Made by a program: the position numbers and the translations under genes. 60,620 nucleotides of DNA, from assembly GCA_028686345.1 (NCBI GenBank), contig JAQUCE010000020.1, positions 1 to 60,620 of the forward strand, given 5' to 3'. The stretch is from Kiritimatiellia bacterium (GTDB lineage Bacteria; Verrucomicrobiota; Kiritimatiellia; RFP12; UBA1067). Below, piece by piece: positions 33,901-41,536 of this stretch. The notes beneath the pieces are model-generated. The model did not search any database. It was not told where the DNA came from and saw only the letters and a program-made list of their open reading frames with translations. Position 1 is the first letter of the stretch, and each line of letters opens with the position of its first letter.

Positions 33901-34692
33901 CGCAATTATGGATGCAACACCCCGATCGCGGGGCAGCACATGCTGCTGTTCAGGTCAGCCGCCGCCGGCTTTTATGACCTTACCACGAACGGCGGCACCG
34001 GCAACTGGGGTGGCTTCAAATCCGGATGCACCTCCAACTTGATTCCAGCTGATGGTGTGCTTTCCGCCCCTGACTACACGCGTACATGCACATGCAGCTA
34101 CCAAAATCAGTGCTCGCTGGCACTGGTGCCAATGGATGATGTTGAGGTCTGGACTTTTCAATCTTACGACGATGTCTCCGAGCCGCTGCAACGGGTCGGG
34201 GTGAACTTTGGAGCACCGGGCGACTGGCCTGCGCCGAACGGGACTTTGTGGTTGGATTACCCCTCAGTCGGTGGCATGAGTCCCAACCTGAAGGTGCGCG
34301 TCAAAGGTGATGTTCAGTATTTCAGGCATCACGCGCTGTGTATGACCGGTGATGCGCGGCAGGTCACGGCATCCGGAGTGGAAGGCGCGCTAAGCGTGGA
34401 GATCCCTTTGGCCCAAAAGGAGGCACAAACTTATGCGGTACGGCTGTTTTTCGCAGAGCCTGATTTAGCTGTTAAGGCCGATGAGCGGCTGTTTGATGTC
34501 CATTTACAGGGCGAACGTGTTATCAGGGCGCTGGACATTTTCGCTGAGACCCATTTGAGCCGGCGTGGTCTGCACAAGGATTTCCGCGGGGTTAAGGCCG
34601 GGGAAACACTGCGACTCGAGTTGCGCCAGCGTCCAGGCTCAAAATACCCGCCAGTTTTGGGAGGGATCGAGTTTGTCAGGGAGAAAAAGTAG
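30934..34692 (+). CDS. Exported PQQ-type double propeller with Rossmann-like insert and malectin-like tail
   Basis: A 1252-residue protein. A hydrophobic N-terminus to about residue 36 is followed by DWPTWRGDASRSAYS, the usual opening of PQQ/BamB-like propellers. The first propeller spans about 40-470 (AYDTESGGELWRR, CLDASTGRSLWVMRG), the second about 625-1080 (AVDVYTGRLLWQREL, ALEAGTGKILWQTS). Between them, at about 480-610, YALVLGLEGESLQRLSEL and HVIVIEPDAERVESARKLL look like a SAM-methyltransferase-type Rossmann fold. A Cys-rich RTCTCSYQNQC lies near 1050. The tail (about 1118-1252, YAVRLFFAEPD) resembles a malectin sandwich. No heme or PQQ-dehydrogenase catalytic set is clear. The ATG at 30934 has no good ribosome binding site. 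Confidence 0.75.
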   Translation: MCKGLKKSVFLHGCAGVIHVCLYAVMAAVSARASAAGDWPTWRGDASRSAYSVSALPKSLHLQWVRYLEKPAPAWPASQHKIQFDLSYEPVVAGKRIFVSSMVSDRVTAYDTESGGELWRRYLDGPLRFAPLLRSDKVYVVCDDGMLYCLDASTGRSLWVMRGGPDSRRVLGNDRLVSAWPARGAPVISERDDGGATLYFAAGIWPFMGIFVHALDADSGAVIWSNSGSGAEYVLQQHNSPAFAGVAPQGYLSFGAGVLLVAGGRTVPAAYDLNTGKFLYFHVASRSYGKDAGGYELGVAGESFINRGCVYSVQKGTPIVNLHDRAVAPGLSVARIGEHFVAVKERGLDLYGTEVQIKEEIQIDRKGQKKRVAKAGVVLQHSVDADWRAEQAHFRAGDRIYLSGAAGRIAAVDLPSLPKPGLSWQGEVEGRVFTMLPGDGKLFVVTEAGALYCFGGSVPASKVLRHELKGRAAQEGLPLPGPDGYALVLGLEGESLQRLSELAQRYHVIVIEPDAERVESARKLLDGEGVYGRRVHIIAGEPASMELPPYMASRIEISGDIMLGAAAGKGLVQRIWRSLRPYGGVAEVRGEAGAAALVKAAHALAPKDGVPQISDGRTYASMTRVGALPGSADWSHQNADVANTVVSKDTLVKLPLGLLWFGGPPNDDILPRHGHGPSPQVAGGRLFIEGADVLRAVDVYTGRLLWQRELVGLGKFYDNTSHQPGANEIGSNYVSMEDGVYVVYDRRCLRLDPATGVTLSEFSLPRTNGEEDPHWGYIGVYGDLLLAGSTPLLIKEISTNKPPVVTVNAQYASSSQRLVVLNRHSGQKLWEQKADQVLRHNGIVAGAGKIFCLDGISHTNLKLLKRRGEEPELPARLLALEAGTGKILWQTSEKVHGTWLGYSEEHDILLEAGSPGGDRAKDEVRGHLAAYRGADGELLWRADHQYRGRPMLHGATIYADQGVAYDLITGAVKLTPNRLTGKPKKWSYTRNYGCNTPIAGQHMLLFRSAAAGFYDLTTNGGTGNWGGFKSGCTSNLIPADGVLSAPDYTRTCTCSYQNQCSLALVPMDDVEVWTFQSYDDVSEPLQRVGVNFGAPGDWPAPNGTLWLDYPSVGGMSPNLKVRVKGDVQYFRHHALCMTGDARQVTASGVEGALSVEIPLAQKEAQTYAVRLFFAEPDLAVKADERLFDVHLQGERVIRALDIFAETHLSRRGLHKDFRGVKAGETLRLELRQRPGSKYPPVLGGIEFVREKK

Positions 34693-34749
34693 TGCAAGCA
34701 TCTTGCTTGCAGAAAATATTTTCATTCAAGCTGGAAGCTTGAAATGAAA
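34689..34749 (+). repeat. Repeat block at the propeller gene stop and downstream hairpin
   Basis: The stop TAG is part of gTAGTGCAAGCATCTTGCTTGCAG, the end block of the modular repeat (also at 38020 and 46374). Just after it, TTCAAGCT (34725-34732) and AGCTTGAA (34736-34743) form a hairpin with a GGA loop, extended by TTTCAT/ATGAAA. No U-tract follows. Confidence 0.7.
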
Positions 34750-34839
34750 CCTCATCTATACTGGGCTACGAATAACACGAATCTCCGCGAATAGATTTGT
34801 CAAGCGGGACAAAGCTCGCGACCAGGGTTGCGCTATACT

Positions 34840-34925
34840 TTCGCGTCGCCGGCAGGGTCACGGCCCGCGGCCTACAGCTTCGGCCTGTCAATCACTTGGC
34901 TGGCGTGTACGATAAGGCCGCCTTG
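34840..34925 (-). repeat. GC-rich dispersed repeat, also at 50.8-51.05 kb
   Basis: The ggtcacggcccgcggcctac segment, cagcttcgg and atcacttggctggcg are the reverse complement of parts of 50830-50885. The remainder of 34750-34988 holds no gene. Confidence 0.65.
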
Positions 34926-34988
34926 CCTGCAACTCGGGGCCGCTATTGGAAGCGGTGTTGAAAAGTGTTGGTTTTCAAAACGCGGCAA

Positions 34989-35017
34989 TTGCAATTCTTT
35001 TCAGCTTTCAGTATAAT
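34989..35017 (+). promoter_or_regulatory. Promoter of rpe-lepA, near-leaderless
   Basis: TTGCAA (34989-34994), 17 bp, perfect TATAAT (35012-35017). The start codon of rpe is at 35026, so transcription should begin within about two bases of it. A Shine-Dalgarno is absent or outside the message. Confidence 0.6.
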
Positions 35018-35025
35018 GTGAAGTT

Positions 35026-35721
35026 ATGAAATTCCACATATTACCTTCGTTGTTGGCTGCGGATTTTGGTGACCTTGCGAATGAGATCAAAAGGGTCGAG
35101 GAGGCCGGGGCGGAAGCCCTGCATCTGGATATTATGGATGCGCATTTTGTGCCCAATCTCAGCTTCGGCCCTGATGTGGTGGAGCTGGCTCGCAGAGTTG
35201 CCCCCACCCTTTTTCGAAGTGTGCATCTGATGCTGACGCGTCCGGATCTCTATCTGGAACGGTTTATGGAGGCAGGCGCAGACTCGGTGCAGATTCATGT
35301 GGAAGCGGATTGCGACATCTGGCAGGCGCTCGCCGCGATTCGCGCACGCGGCGTGCGCAGCGGGCTGGTGCTGCGTCCTCAGACCGAGGTGTCGATGATC
35401 AAGCCGTATCTGTTGCTCTGTGATGAGGTGCTCTTTATGACAGTCAACCCCGGTTATGGCGGCCAGGCTTTTATGGCAGAGGTGCTGCCGCGGATTGCCG
35501 AGCTGCGCGCTTACATCGCCGGCGCGGAGATGCAGGCTCTGGATATTATGGTGGATGGCGGGATCAATTATGAAACCGCGGTGGATTGCGCCGCGCACGG
35601 GGCAAATATGTTTGTTGCCGGCAGTTTCATGTTTAAACAAAACGATATGGGCGCAGCGGTTATCAAAATGCGCGAACTTTGCGCTGCTGCAGAACGAAAA
35701 CTATTGAAACAATCAGGATAA
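35026..35721 (+). CDS. rpe: Ribulose-phosphate 3-epimerase
   Basis: A 231-residue TIM-barrel enzyme of the pentose phosphate pathway that interconverts D-ribulose 5-phosphate and D-xylulose 5-phosphate in the cytosol, using a metal ion. Landmarks: ILPSLLAADFGDL at the N-terminus, LHLDIMDAHFVPN with the metal-binding His and catalytic Asp, SVHLM, MTVNPGYGGQ (phosphate and metal site) and MVDGGIN with the second catalytic Asp. Length is normal. The message may be leaderless (TATAAT nine bases before the ATG region). lepA begins 9 bp after the stop, so the two form an operon. Confidence 0.96.
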   Translation: MKFHILPSLLAADFGDLANEIKRVEEAGAEALHLDIMDAHFVPNLSFGPDVVELARRVAPTLFRSVHLMLTRPDLYLERFMEAGADSVQIHVEADCDIWQALAAIRARGVRSGLVLRPQTEVSMIKPYLLLCDEVLFMTVNPGYGGQAFMAEVLPRIAELRAYIAGAEMQALDIMVDGGINYETAVDCAAHGANMFVAGSFMFKQNDMGAAVIKMRELCAAAERKLLKQSG

Positions 35722-35730
35722 AGCTGTTAA

Positions 35731-37548
35731 ATGGAATCTAAAATCGAAAACATACGCAACTTTTGCATTATTGCCCATATTGACCACGGCAAAACAACGC
35801 TCTCCGATAGGATTTTGGAGCTGACGCAGGCGATTGATATCCGGCAGATGCGGGCTCAGACCCTTGACAACATGGATCTTGAACGCGAGCGGGGCATCAC
35901 GATCAAGTCCCATCCTGTCTCCATGATGTACACGGCCAAGGACGGCGAGACTTATATGCTTAATCTGATTGACACCCCCGGTCACGTGGATTTCTCCTAT
36001 GAAGTTTCGCGCAGCATGGGAGCTTGTGAGGGCGCCGTGCTGGTGGTGGATGCAGCTCAGGGGGTGGAGGCGCAGACAGTTGCTAACACCTATCTCGCCA
36101 TTGAAAACTCGCTCGAAATTCTGCCTGTTTTGAACAAGGTCGATCTGCCCGGCGCGGATGTTGAGGCTGTCACGCATCAGATTGAGGATGTGTTGGGGAT
36201 TCCAGTCGAGATTCCGCTTTACATCAGCGCCAAGACCGGTGAGGGGGTGGAGGAGGTGCTGGAGGCGGTTATCAAACACATCCCGCCGCCAGTCACGAAG
36301 GGGCGCGACGCCACGTTGCGCGCTTTGGTTTTTGACTCGGTCTTTGATGTCTATCGCGGCGTGATAACATACGTGCGTGTGGTCGATGGAACGCTGCGGG
36401 TGGGTGATTCCATTCGTTTTGTGAGCAGTGGTCAGACCACGCAGCTGCGTGAGGTCGGTATTTTTAGCCCCACCCAGAAGCCGGTTGAACTTCTGGAGGC
36501 TGGACAGGTGGGCTACCTGGTTGGCACCATTAAAGATCCCTCTGAGATTAAAATCGGCGACACGGTCACCTCAGCCAAAGATGGCACAACCGAGCTGCTG
36601 CCAGGCTTCAAAGAGGTGCAGTCCATGGTGTTCAGCGGGGTTTATCCAGTCAGCACTGATGAGTACGAAAAGGTGCGCGCCGGTCTGGAGAAGCTGCATC
36701 TGAATGACTCGGCCTTTACCTTCCACTCCGAGAGCTCGATTGCTCTGGGCTTTGGGTTCCGTTGCGGCTTTCTGGGTCTGTTGCACATGGAGGTGGTGCA
36801 GGAGCGGCTGCGCCGTGAGTTTGATCTGGATATTATCAGCACTCACCCCGCGGTTGTTTATAAAATCAAGAAGAACGACGGCACCACAATGGAGATTGAC
36901 AACCCGGTGCTGCTGCCCGAGGTCAATCATATTACTCAGATTGAGGAGCCGGTTATCAAGGCGACTATCATCTGTCCCAGCAGCTGCATCGGCGATGTCA
37001 TGCGCATTGTGCTGGAGCGCCGCGGCGAAGTGGTCGGCACTGAGAGCCTGGATGCCACCCGCGTGATTCTAACCTGCCATATTCCCTTGAACGAAATCCT
37101 GATTGATTTTCACGACATGCTCAAGAGCGTCAGCCATGGCTACGCATCCATGGATTATGAACCGCACGGGTATCAGATCAGCGATATTGTCAAGATGGAT
37201 GTTCTGTTGAACGGCGAGGTGGTCGATGCCTTCTCCTGCATGGTTCACCGCGACAAAGTGGTGGCGTACGGACGTAAAATCTGCAAGGCCCTGGCAGAGA
37301 GCATCCCGTCGCACATGTTTAAGATCCCGGTTCAGGCTGTGATTGGCAGCAACATTATCGCGCGTGAGGATATACGCCCCTTCCGCAAAGATGTGACCGC
37401 CAAACTGTATGGCGGCGATGTCACCCGCAAGCAAAAGCTCCTCAAGAAACAGAAGGCGGGCAAGAAGCGTATGAAGGAATTTGGCCAGGTGAATGTGCCG
37501 CAGTCGGCCTTTATCGCGGTTTTGAAGGGCAAATCACAAAACGACTAA
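35731..37548 (+). CDS. lepA: Elongation factor 4 (LepA) GTPase
   Basis: A 605-residue translational GTPase that acts on stalled or mis-translocated ribosomes. G-domain motifs: AHIDHGKTTL, RGITIKSHP, DTPGHVDF and NKVDLPGAD. A LepA-type C-terminus follows (GFRCGFLGLLHMEVVQERL, DIVKMDVLLNGEVVDAFS, KMKEFG-like end with RKQKLLKKQKAGKKRMKEFG and VPQSAF). Length matches the family. In many bacteria lepA precedes lepB; here lepB follows after a 509-bp repeat-filled gap. The stop TAA opens a dispersed repeat. Confidence 0.97.
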   Translation: MESKIENIRNFCIIAHIDHGKTTLSDRILELTQAIDIRQMRAQTLDNMDLERERGITIKSHPVSMMYTAKDGETYMLNLIDTPGHVDFSYEVSRSMGACEGAVLVVDAAQGVEAQTVANTYLAIENSLEILPVLNKVDLPGADVEAVTHQIEDVLGIPVEIPLYISAKTGEGVEEVLEAVIKHIPPPVTKGRDATLRALVFDSVFDVYRGVITYVRVVDGTLRVGDSIRFVSSGQTTQLREVGIFSPTQKPVELLEAGQVGYLVGTIKDPSEIKIGDTVTSAKDGTTELLPGFKEVQSMVFSGVYPVSTDEYEKVRAGLEKLHLNDSAFTFHSESSIALGFGFRCGFLGLLHMEVVQERLRREFDLDIISTHPAVVYKIKKNDGTTMEIDNPVLLPEVNHITQIEEPVIKATIICPSSCIGDVMRIVLERRGEVVGTESLDATRVILTCHIPLNEILIDFHDMLKSVSHGYASMDYEPHGYQISDIVKMDVLLNGEVVDAFSCMVHRDKVVAYGRKICKALAESIPSHMFKIPVQAVIGSNIIAREDIRPFRKDVTAKLYGGDVTRKQKLLKKQKAGKKRMKEFGQVNVPQSAFIAVLKGKSQND

Positions 37549-38044
37549 AGCTAAAGCAGCTTTGCCGGGGAAGCTAATGAGGCTGTGCGGTGCGCGATAG
37601 GTCTTCGCCCTCACTGAAGAGTTATTGGTTATGCGCCCGCTGCTACAGTAACAAACGCCCCGCGTTTTTGGGAAACGAAGGTAACTGCTCAATAACCGGC
37701 CGGAGGACAAAGAGCGCGCTTCCGGCTTCAGGCTTCGCAAAAGCTACGTCCGGACAAGTCGAGCTTCGCTTTTACGCCGTGACAGGGAAGTGTGAACAAC
37801 AAACGGCTGCCCCGTAAGGTTTGTTGTCCAGCCTTTCTTGTAGAATGGATACAAGCATAGGAGGTCCAGCAATACTTTCTCACGAGTGGCATACCACGTT
37901 GTTCGAATATACTGCATTACAGAACAAACACAATGTGATTTTTGAAGTGTTACGCTATTTGCGTAAAATGTATACTTTTTGGTACTATAGCCAGACGAAC
38001 GGATTGAGAGCTGTAATGGAGTAGTGCAAGCATCCTGCTTGCAG
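37546..38044 (+). repeat. Modular intergenic repeat, copy 3 (longest), between lepA and lepB
   Basis: Begins on the lepA stop (TAAAGCTAAAGCAGCTTTG). Blocks in order: gcccgctgctacagtaac (about 37637-37654), aacgccccgcgttttt and ggtaactgctcaataaccgg (about 37653-37702), unique GC-rich bases, gtgaacaacaaac to ggtttgttgtccagcc (about 37791-37834), an AT-rich unique section (37840-38010), and gtagtgcaagcatcctgctt (38023-38042). A 67-codon ORF at 37821-38024 lies in the unique part; its product resembles nothing I know and is not called. Confidence 0.7.
37959..37988 (+). promoter_or_regulatory. Possible lepB promoter
   Basis: TTGCGT (37959-37964), 18 bp, TACTAT (37983-37988), in the AT-rich section 70 bp before lepB. 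Moderate match only. Confidence 0.35.
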
Positions 38045-38057
38045 AGGAACTAGGATT

Positions 38058-39212
38058 ATGAATTTTTTTAAAAAACGCGCGAAACGCAAAGAGTTGAAAC
38101 ATGTTATTCACCGCGCGGGGGTGCTGATGGCCAGTCGCGGCGATCTGCTCAACAGCGGCGAGACCGGCTTGCTCGCAGAGCTGACAGCCAAAGCGAAAGA
38201 AGCATTGCAGAGCGGTGATGTTGAGGAGATGGACACCGCCGGTAATGCGCTGGAGAGCTGCATGACCGCGGCCAATCCACCGCGCCAGTTTGAGTGGCTG
38301 TACGAGAATTTCGATGTGCTGGTGGTCGCAATCTCGGTGGCCATGGCTTTCAGAGCCTATTTTTATCAACCCTTTAAAATTCCGACCGGTTCCATGCAGC
38401 CAACTCTCTACGGAATTCACTCAGTTGCCTGTGCACCTGAGGAGCTGACCATTCTCGACAAACAGCCGCTCAGTTTTCTGGCGTGGCTTTTTACAGGAAC
38501 CAGCGCCAAGGTGGTGCGGGCCAAGGCTACAGGCACGGTGCGTTTCGCATCCGGCGGCGGCAGCAAGAAGCCTGGCTATACGCCGATCATTGTGGCAGGT
38601 CTGCCGCACTATGTGCCCAATGACGCGCTGGAGGTGGATATGGAAAACCGCCCCTATAAACTCAAAGGCGGCGTTACGCATGGCGCTGATGTGCGCAAAG
38701 GCGATGTGCTCTGGTCAGGCAAAGTGTGCGCCGGTGATTTTGTTTTTGTGAACCGGTGGAAGTGGAACTTCATGCACCCGCAGCGCGGTGAGATCATGGT
38801 CTTCTCAACCACCGGCATCAACGGGCTGCAGCAGGGGACCCACTACATCAAGCGTATGACCGGGCTGCCGGGCGAGACCCTGCAGATCAAGGCCCCCAAC
38901 CTGTTGGTGGATGGCAAGGCTGTGACCGGGCCTGGCCGGCTTGGCGCCATTGCCAGGCGCGAGAAAATCGGCGAGTGGGCGCCAGCCTACGCTGGTTTTA
39001 ATCCCAGTAACAGCGGTAGCGGCCCTGGACTGCTTGGCAGCGAGAGGGACAGTGTGAGCTTGGAGAGTAATCAGTACTATGCGATGGGTGACAACTCATT
39101 GAACAGCTATGACAGCCGCTACTGGGGTCCGGTTCCTGAAAAAAATCTGCTGGGTCCGGCAGCCATTGTTTACTGGCCCTTCACTTCACCCAGGCTGGGA
39201 GCGATTAGATAG
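38058..39212 (+). CDS. lepB: Signal peptidase I
   Basis: A 384-residue membrane serine protease that removes signal peptides from exported proteins, of which this window has many. A cytosolic helical N-terminus (1-80) precedes one transmembrane segment (about 84-102, FDVLVVAISVAMAFRAYF). The catalytic Ser112 is in PTGSMQPTL and Lys265 in HYIKRMTGLPGE; the C-terminal box is MGDNSLNSYDSRYWGPV. Between the Ser and Lys boxes lie about 150 residues, well above the 30-60 common in bacterial enzymes: an insert at about 120-225 with PHYVPNDALEVDMENRPY. Long-insert forms occur in PVC bacteria. ATG 38058 follows gaggaactagg. Confidence 0.93.
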   Translation: MNFFKKRAKRKELKHVIHRAGVLMASRGDLLNSGETGLLAELTAKAKEALQSGDVEEMDTAGNALESCMTAANPPRQFEWLYENFDVLVVAISVAMAFRAYFYQPFKIPTGSMQPTLYGIHSVACAPEELTILDKQPLSFLAWLFTGTSAKVVRAKATGTVRFASGGGSKKPGYTPIIVAGLPHYVPNDALEVDMENRPYKLKGGVTHGADVRKGDVLWSGKVCAGDFVFVNRWKWNFMHPQRGEIMVFSTTGINGLQQGTHYIKRMTGLPGETLQIKAPNLLVDGKAVTGPGRLGAIARREKIGEWAPAYAGFNPSNSGSGPGLLGSERDSVSLESNQYYAMGDNSLNSYDSRYWGPVPEKNLLGPAAIVYWPFTSPRLGAIR

Positions 39213-39252
39213 CTGATTAATGTTGCCCCTGCATGAAAAACTGTGTTATGTT

Positions 39253-39281
39253 TTGACATGGTTTAACGAATTAGTTTTTAT
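39253..39281 (+). promoter_or_regulatory. Possible promoter of the SMP-30-like gene
   Basis: Perfect TTGACA (39253-39258), 17 bp, TTTTAT (39276-39281). The -35 is exact, the -10 poor. Confidence 0.4.
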
Positions 39282-39325
39282 TTTTCCGCGTGCTACTATC
39301 ACAAACTAAATGAGAAGAGATGATG

Positions 39326-40447
39326 ATGAATAGAACAATGCTGGTCATGGTTGGTCTTGCCGCTGTAATAGCCGGGCAAAGTGCTTTTGCAGGTGTGAAC
39401 AAGTACGGATGCGATGAGCAATATCGCCCGAAACTTTTCGCGCAGTTTGGCGAAATTGCCAATGTGCCTGACGGTCTGGCGCAGGACAAGCAGGGCAACA
39501 TCTATTGCTCTGCCCCTAACTATCAGGATCCGAACCATGCGGCGGTGATCCTGCGGTATGACCGCAAGGTAAAGAGCTGGGCCCCTTTTGTCGCGGCTCT
39601 GCGTCACCCTGACACCGGGTTTGGCGCTCCTATGGGGTTGGAGTTTGGAGAGGACGGAAACCTTTACTACTGTGATAATCAGTATTTCGCCGACAAGGAC
39701 TATAAGTCGCGCATCATGCGCGTCACGATCAAAGATGGCGCCGCGCAGCGGATTGAGCCTGTGATTGAGAACGTAAAGCTCGCGAACGCGATTCGTTTAC
39801 GTGGGAATGCGCTCTATTTTACCGACACCTTCGGCGATGTTAAAGAGCGCCACGAGGGCTATGTTTACCGTGTACCCATGACTGCTTTCGCGGATGGCAA
39901 GGTAGCGCGGTTGCTTCCCAAGAGCCAGGCTGGCTCTGATCCGTTCTGCCTCGGCATTACCACGACCACCCCTTTTGGCACGCGTCAGGATACAGCGGGC
40001 GCGGATGGAATGTGCTTTGATAAAAAAGGCAACATCTACACCGGCAATTTCGGCGATGGCACCTTTTACACTATTCCGATCAATAAAGACGGGAGCTACG
40101 GCGAGATCGAAGTGTTAGTCAAAGACCTTAACATCAGCTCCTGCGTTGATGGCATCTGCTACTACCCGAAAAAGAACTGGGTTTTCATTGCAGACTCGGA
40201 AAAGAACGCCATACGCTACTGGGACATTGATGCGCGGCAGATGAAAGTTCTTTGGGAGAACGATGACAGCGATGGCTCTGATGGACTGCTGGATCAGCCT
40301 TGTGAGGTGATGGTCTGGAAAGAGAGCCGCTGCTTCGGTCTAGGCAGTCGCGACAAACTGATTGTCGTGAACTTTGACTTTACCTTCCCGGGTCTGAGAA
40401 ACTCAGAGAACGACAAATTCCATACGATCAGCATCATTGATCTGTAA
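39326..40447 (+). CDS. Exported SMP-30/gluconolactonase-like beta-propeller
   Basis: A 373-residue secreted protein. Three ATGs stand in a row (39320, 39323, 39326); the third has the best spacing to GAGAAGAG. A signal peptide (MLVMVGLAAVIAGQSAFA) is followed by propeller repeats of the SMP-30/NHL type: DGLAQDKQGNIYCSAP, GLEFGEDGNLYYCDN, ADGMCFDKKGNIYTGNF, DGICYYPKKNWVFIADS. These bind a metal and may hydrolyse sugar lactones, but exported relatives are often not tested. Seven cysteines in the mature part suggest disulfides or metal binding. It is alone between lepB and rplM. Confidence 0.75.
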   Translation: MNRTMLVMVGLAAVIAGQSAFAGVNKYGCDEQYRPKLFAQFGEIANVPDGLAQDKQGNIYCSAPNYQDPNHAAVILRYDRKVKSWAPFVAALRHPDTGFGAPMGLEFGEDGNLYYCDNQYFADKDYKSRIMRVTIKDGAAQRIEPVIENVKLANAIRLRGNALYFTDTFGDVKERHEGYVYRVPMTAFADGKVARLLPKSQAGSDPFCLGITTTTPFGTRQDTAGADGMCFDKKGNIYTGNFGDGTFYTIPINKDGSYGEIEVLVKDLNISSCVDGICYYPKKNWVFIADSEKNAIRYWDIDARQMKVLWENDDSDGSDGLLDQPCEVMVWKESRCFGLGSRDKLIVVNFDFTFPGLRNSENDKFHTISIIDL

Positions 40448-40499
40448 CAGTGAGAAGAAAACCGGTGAAAAGAAAACAGTGTGAGTCAAAATAGTACGG

Positions 40500-40528
40500 T
40501 TGACATTTCCAAAAGGATAGGATATATT
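40500..40528 (+). promoter_or_regulatory. Promoter of rplM-rpsI
   Basis: Perfect TTGACA (40500-40505), 17 bp, TATATT (40523-40528). It is the best sigma-70 promoter in the window, 35-40 bases before the rplM ribosome binding site aggaaag. Confidence 0.7.
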
Positions 40529-40568
40529 TATAAATCAAATTTTTTTGAATAGGAAAGACAGTAATATT

Positions 40569-40997
40569 ATGAAGTCATTTAGACCCAAAAGTTCAGATGA
40601 AGCCCGTAGTTGGCACATCGTAGATGCCACAGATCGGCCGCTTGGCCGTTTAGCTGTGAATATCGCTAACGCGCTACGCGGGAAAGATCGTCCCACGTAT
40701 GATCCAAGTGTGGATCAAGGCGATTTTGTGATTGTTATTAACGCTGACAAAGTGCGCCTGACAGGGCGAAAGCTGGAGCAGAAAGAGTATGATTATTACT
40801 CTGGCTGGCGCGGTGGCCGCAAGGTGTTCACTGCCAAGACCATGATGGAAAACCATCCTGACCGCGTGATCAAGCAGGCGGTGTGGGGGATGTTGCCTAA
40901 AAACAAGATTGCCCGCAAAATGATGACCCGTATCAGGGTGTATCGTGGCAGCGAGCATCCGCACACAGCTCAGCAACCGGCCGTCGCGGCGTACTAA
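40569..40997 (+). CDS. rplM: Large-subunit ribosomal protein uL13
   Basis: A 142-residue ribosomal protein of the 50S subunit, an early assembly protein binding 23S rRNA. Landmarks: WHIVDATDRPLGRLA, ALRGKDRPTYDP, GDFVIVINADKVRLTG, VWGMLPKNKIARKMM. The length fits. The start is ATG 40569 (MKSFRPKS); an in-frame TTG at 40545 is rejected because aggaaag lies between. It is transcribed from a clear promoter with rpsI, the usual bacterial pairing. Confidence 0.97.
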   Translation: MKSFRPKSSDEARSWHIVDATDRPLGRLAVNIANALRGKDRPTYDPSVDQGDFVIVINADKVRLTGRKLEQKEYDYYSGWRGGRKVFTAKTMMENHPDRVIKQAVWGMLPKNKIARKMMTRIRVYRGSEHPHTAQQPAVAAY

Positions 40998-41031
40998 ACC
41001 CGCGTTGTTTTAAAAGATAAGGAAAATAAGA

Positions 41032-41424
41032 ATGGTAAAAGAACTTTCAGCAGGCACAGGGCGTCGTAAGACAGCTGTGGCTCGCGTACGTTTATACCCC
41101 GGCAGTGGCAAATGGCTCATCAACAATGTGGAGATTGAGCAGTATATCCCCAGCGAGGCACTGCGCCAGTATCTGCGTCAGCCACTGTTGCTGGCCGGCC
41201 TGGATGGCAAATACGATATCAAGGTTTCAGCAAACGGCGGCGGCATTAGCGGTCAGACCGGCGCGATCCGTCACGGACTCTCACGGGCTTTGGTTGAAGC
41301 CGATGCCAATCTGCGCGAGGTCTTGAAGAAAGCCGGATGCCTGACCCGCGACCCACGCATGAAAGAGCGTAAGAAACCTGGTCAGCCTGGTGCTCGTAAG
41401 CGTTTCCAGTTCTCGAAACGTTAA
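41032..41424 (+). CDS. rpsI: Small-subunit ribosomal protein uS9
   Basis: A 130-residue 30S protein whose C-terminal tail reaches the P-site tRNA. Landmarks: [19 protein letters not shown], a central [20 protein letters not shown] and the conserved end [17 protein letters not shown]. Its length is normal. It follows rplM by 34 bp with ataagga as ribosome binding site and is closed by a strong terminator. Confidence 0.98.
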   Translation: MVKELSAGTGRRKTAVARVRLYPGSGKWLINNVEIEQYIPSEALRQYLRQPLLLAGLDGKYDIKVSANGGGISGQTGAIRHGLSRALVEADANLREVLKKAGCLTRDPRMKERKKPGQPGARKRFQFSKR

Positions 41425-41460
41425 GCAATTGCTACTCTGCGCATACAATTTTATGCATGC

Positions 41461-41491
41461 GGGCGCCTCTTTATAGGGCGCCCTTGTTTTT
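41461..41491 (+). terminator. Rho-independent terminator of rplM-rpsI
   Basis: GGGCGCC (41461-41467), a 9-base loop, GGCGCCC (41477-41483), then TTGTTTTTG. A perfect GC stem with a U-tract; the clearest intrinsic terminator in the window. Confidence 0.9.
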
Positions 41492-41536
41492 GCATATCGG
41501 CTATGCCAATCTATGACCTGAAAAATAGTATTTTAA

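Noticed and set aside
37821..38024. 67-codon ORF before lepB
   Set aside because: It sits in an AT-rich insert of a dispersed repeat, begins in a repeat block and resembles no protein I know; a gene cannot be supported.
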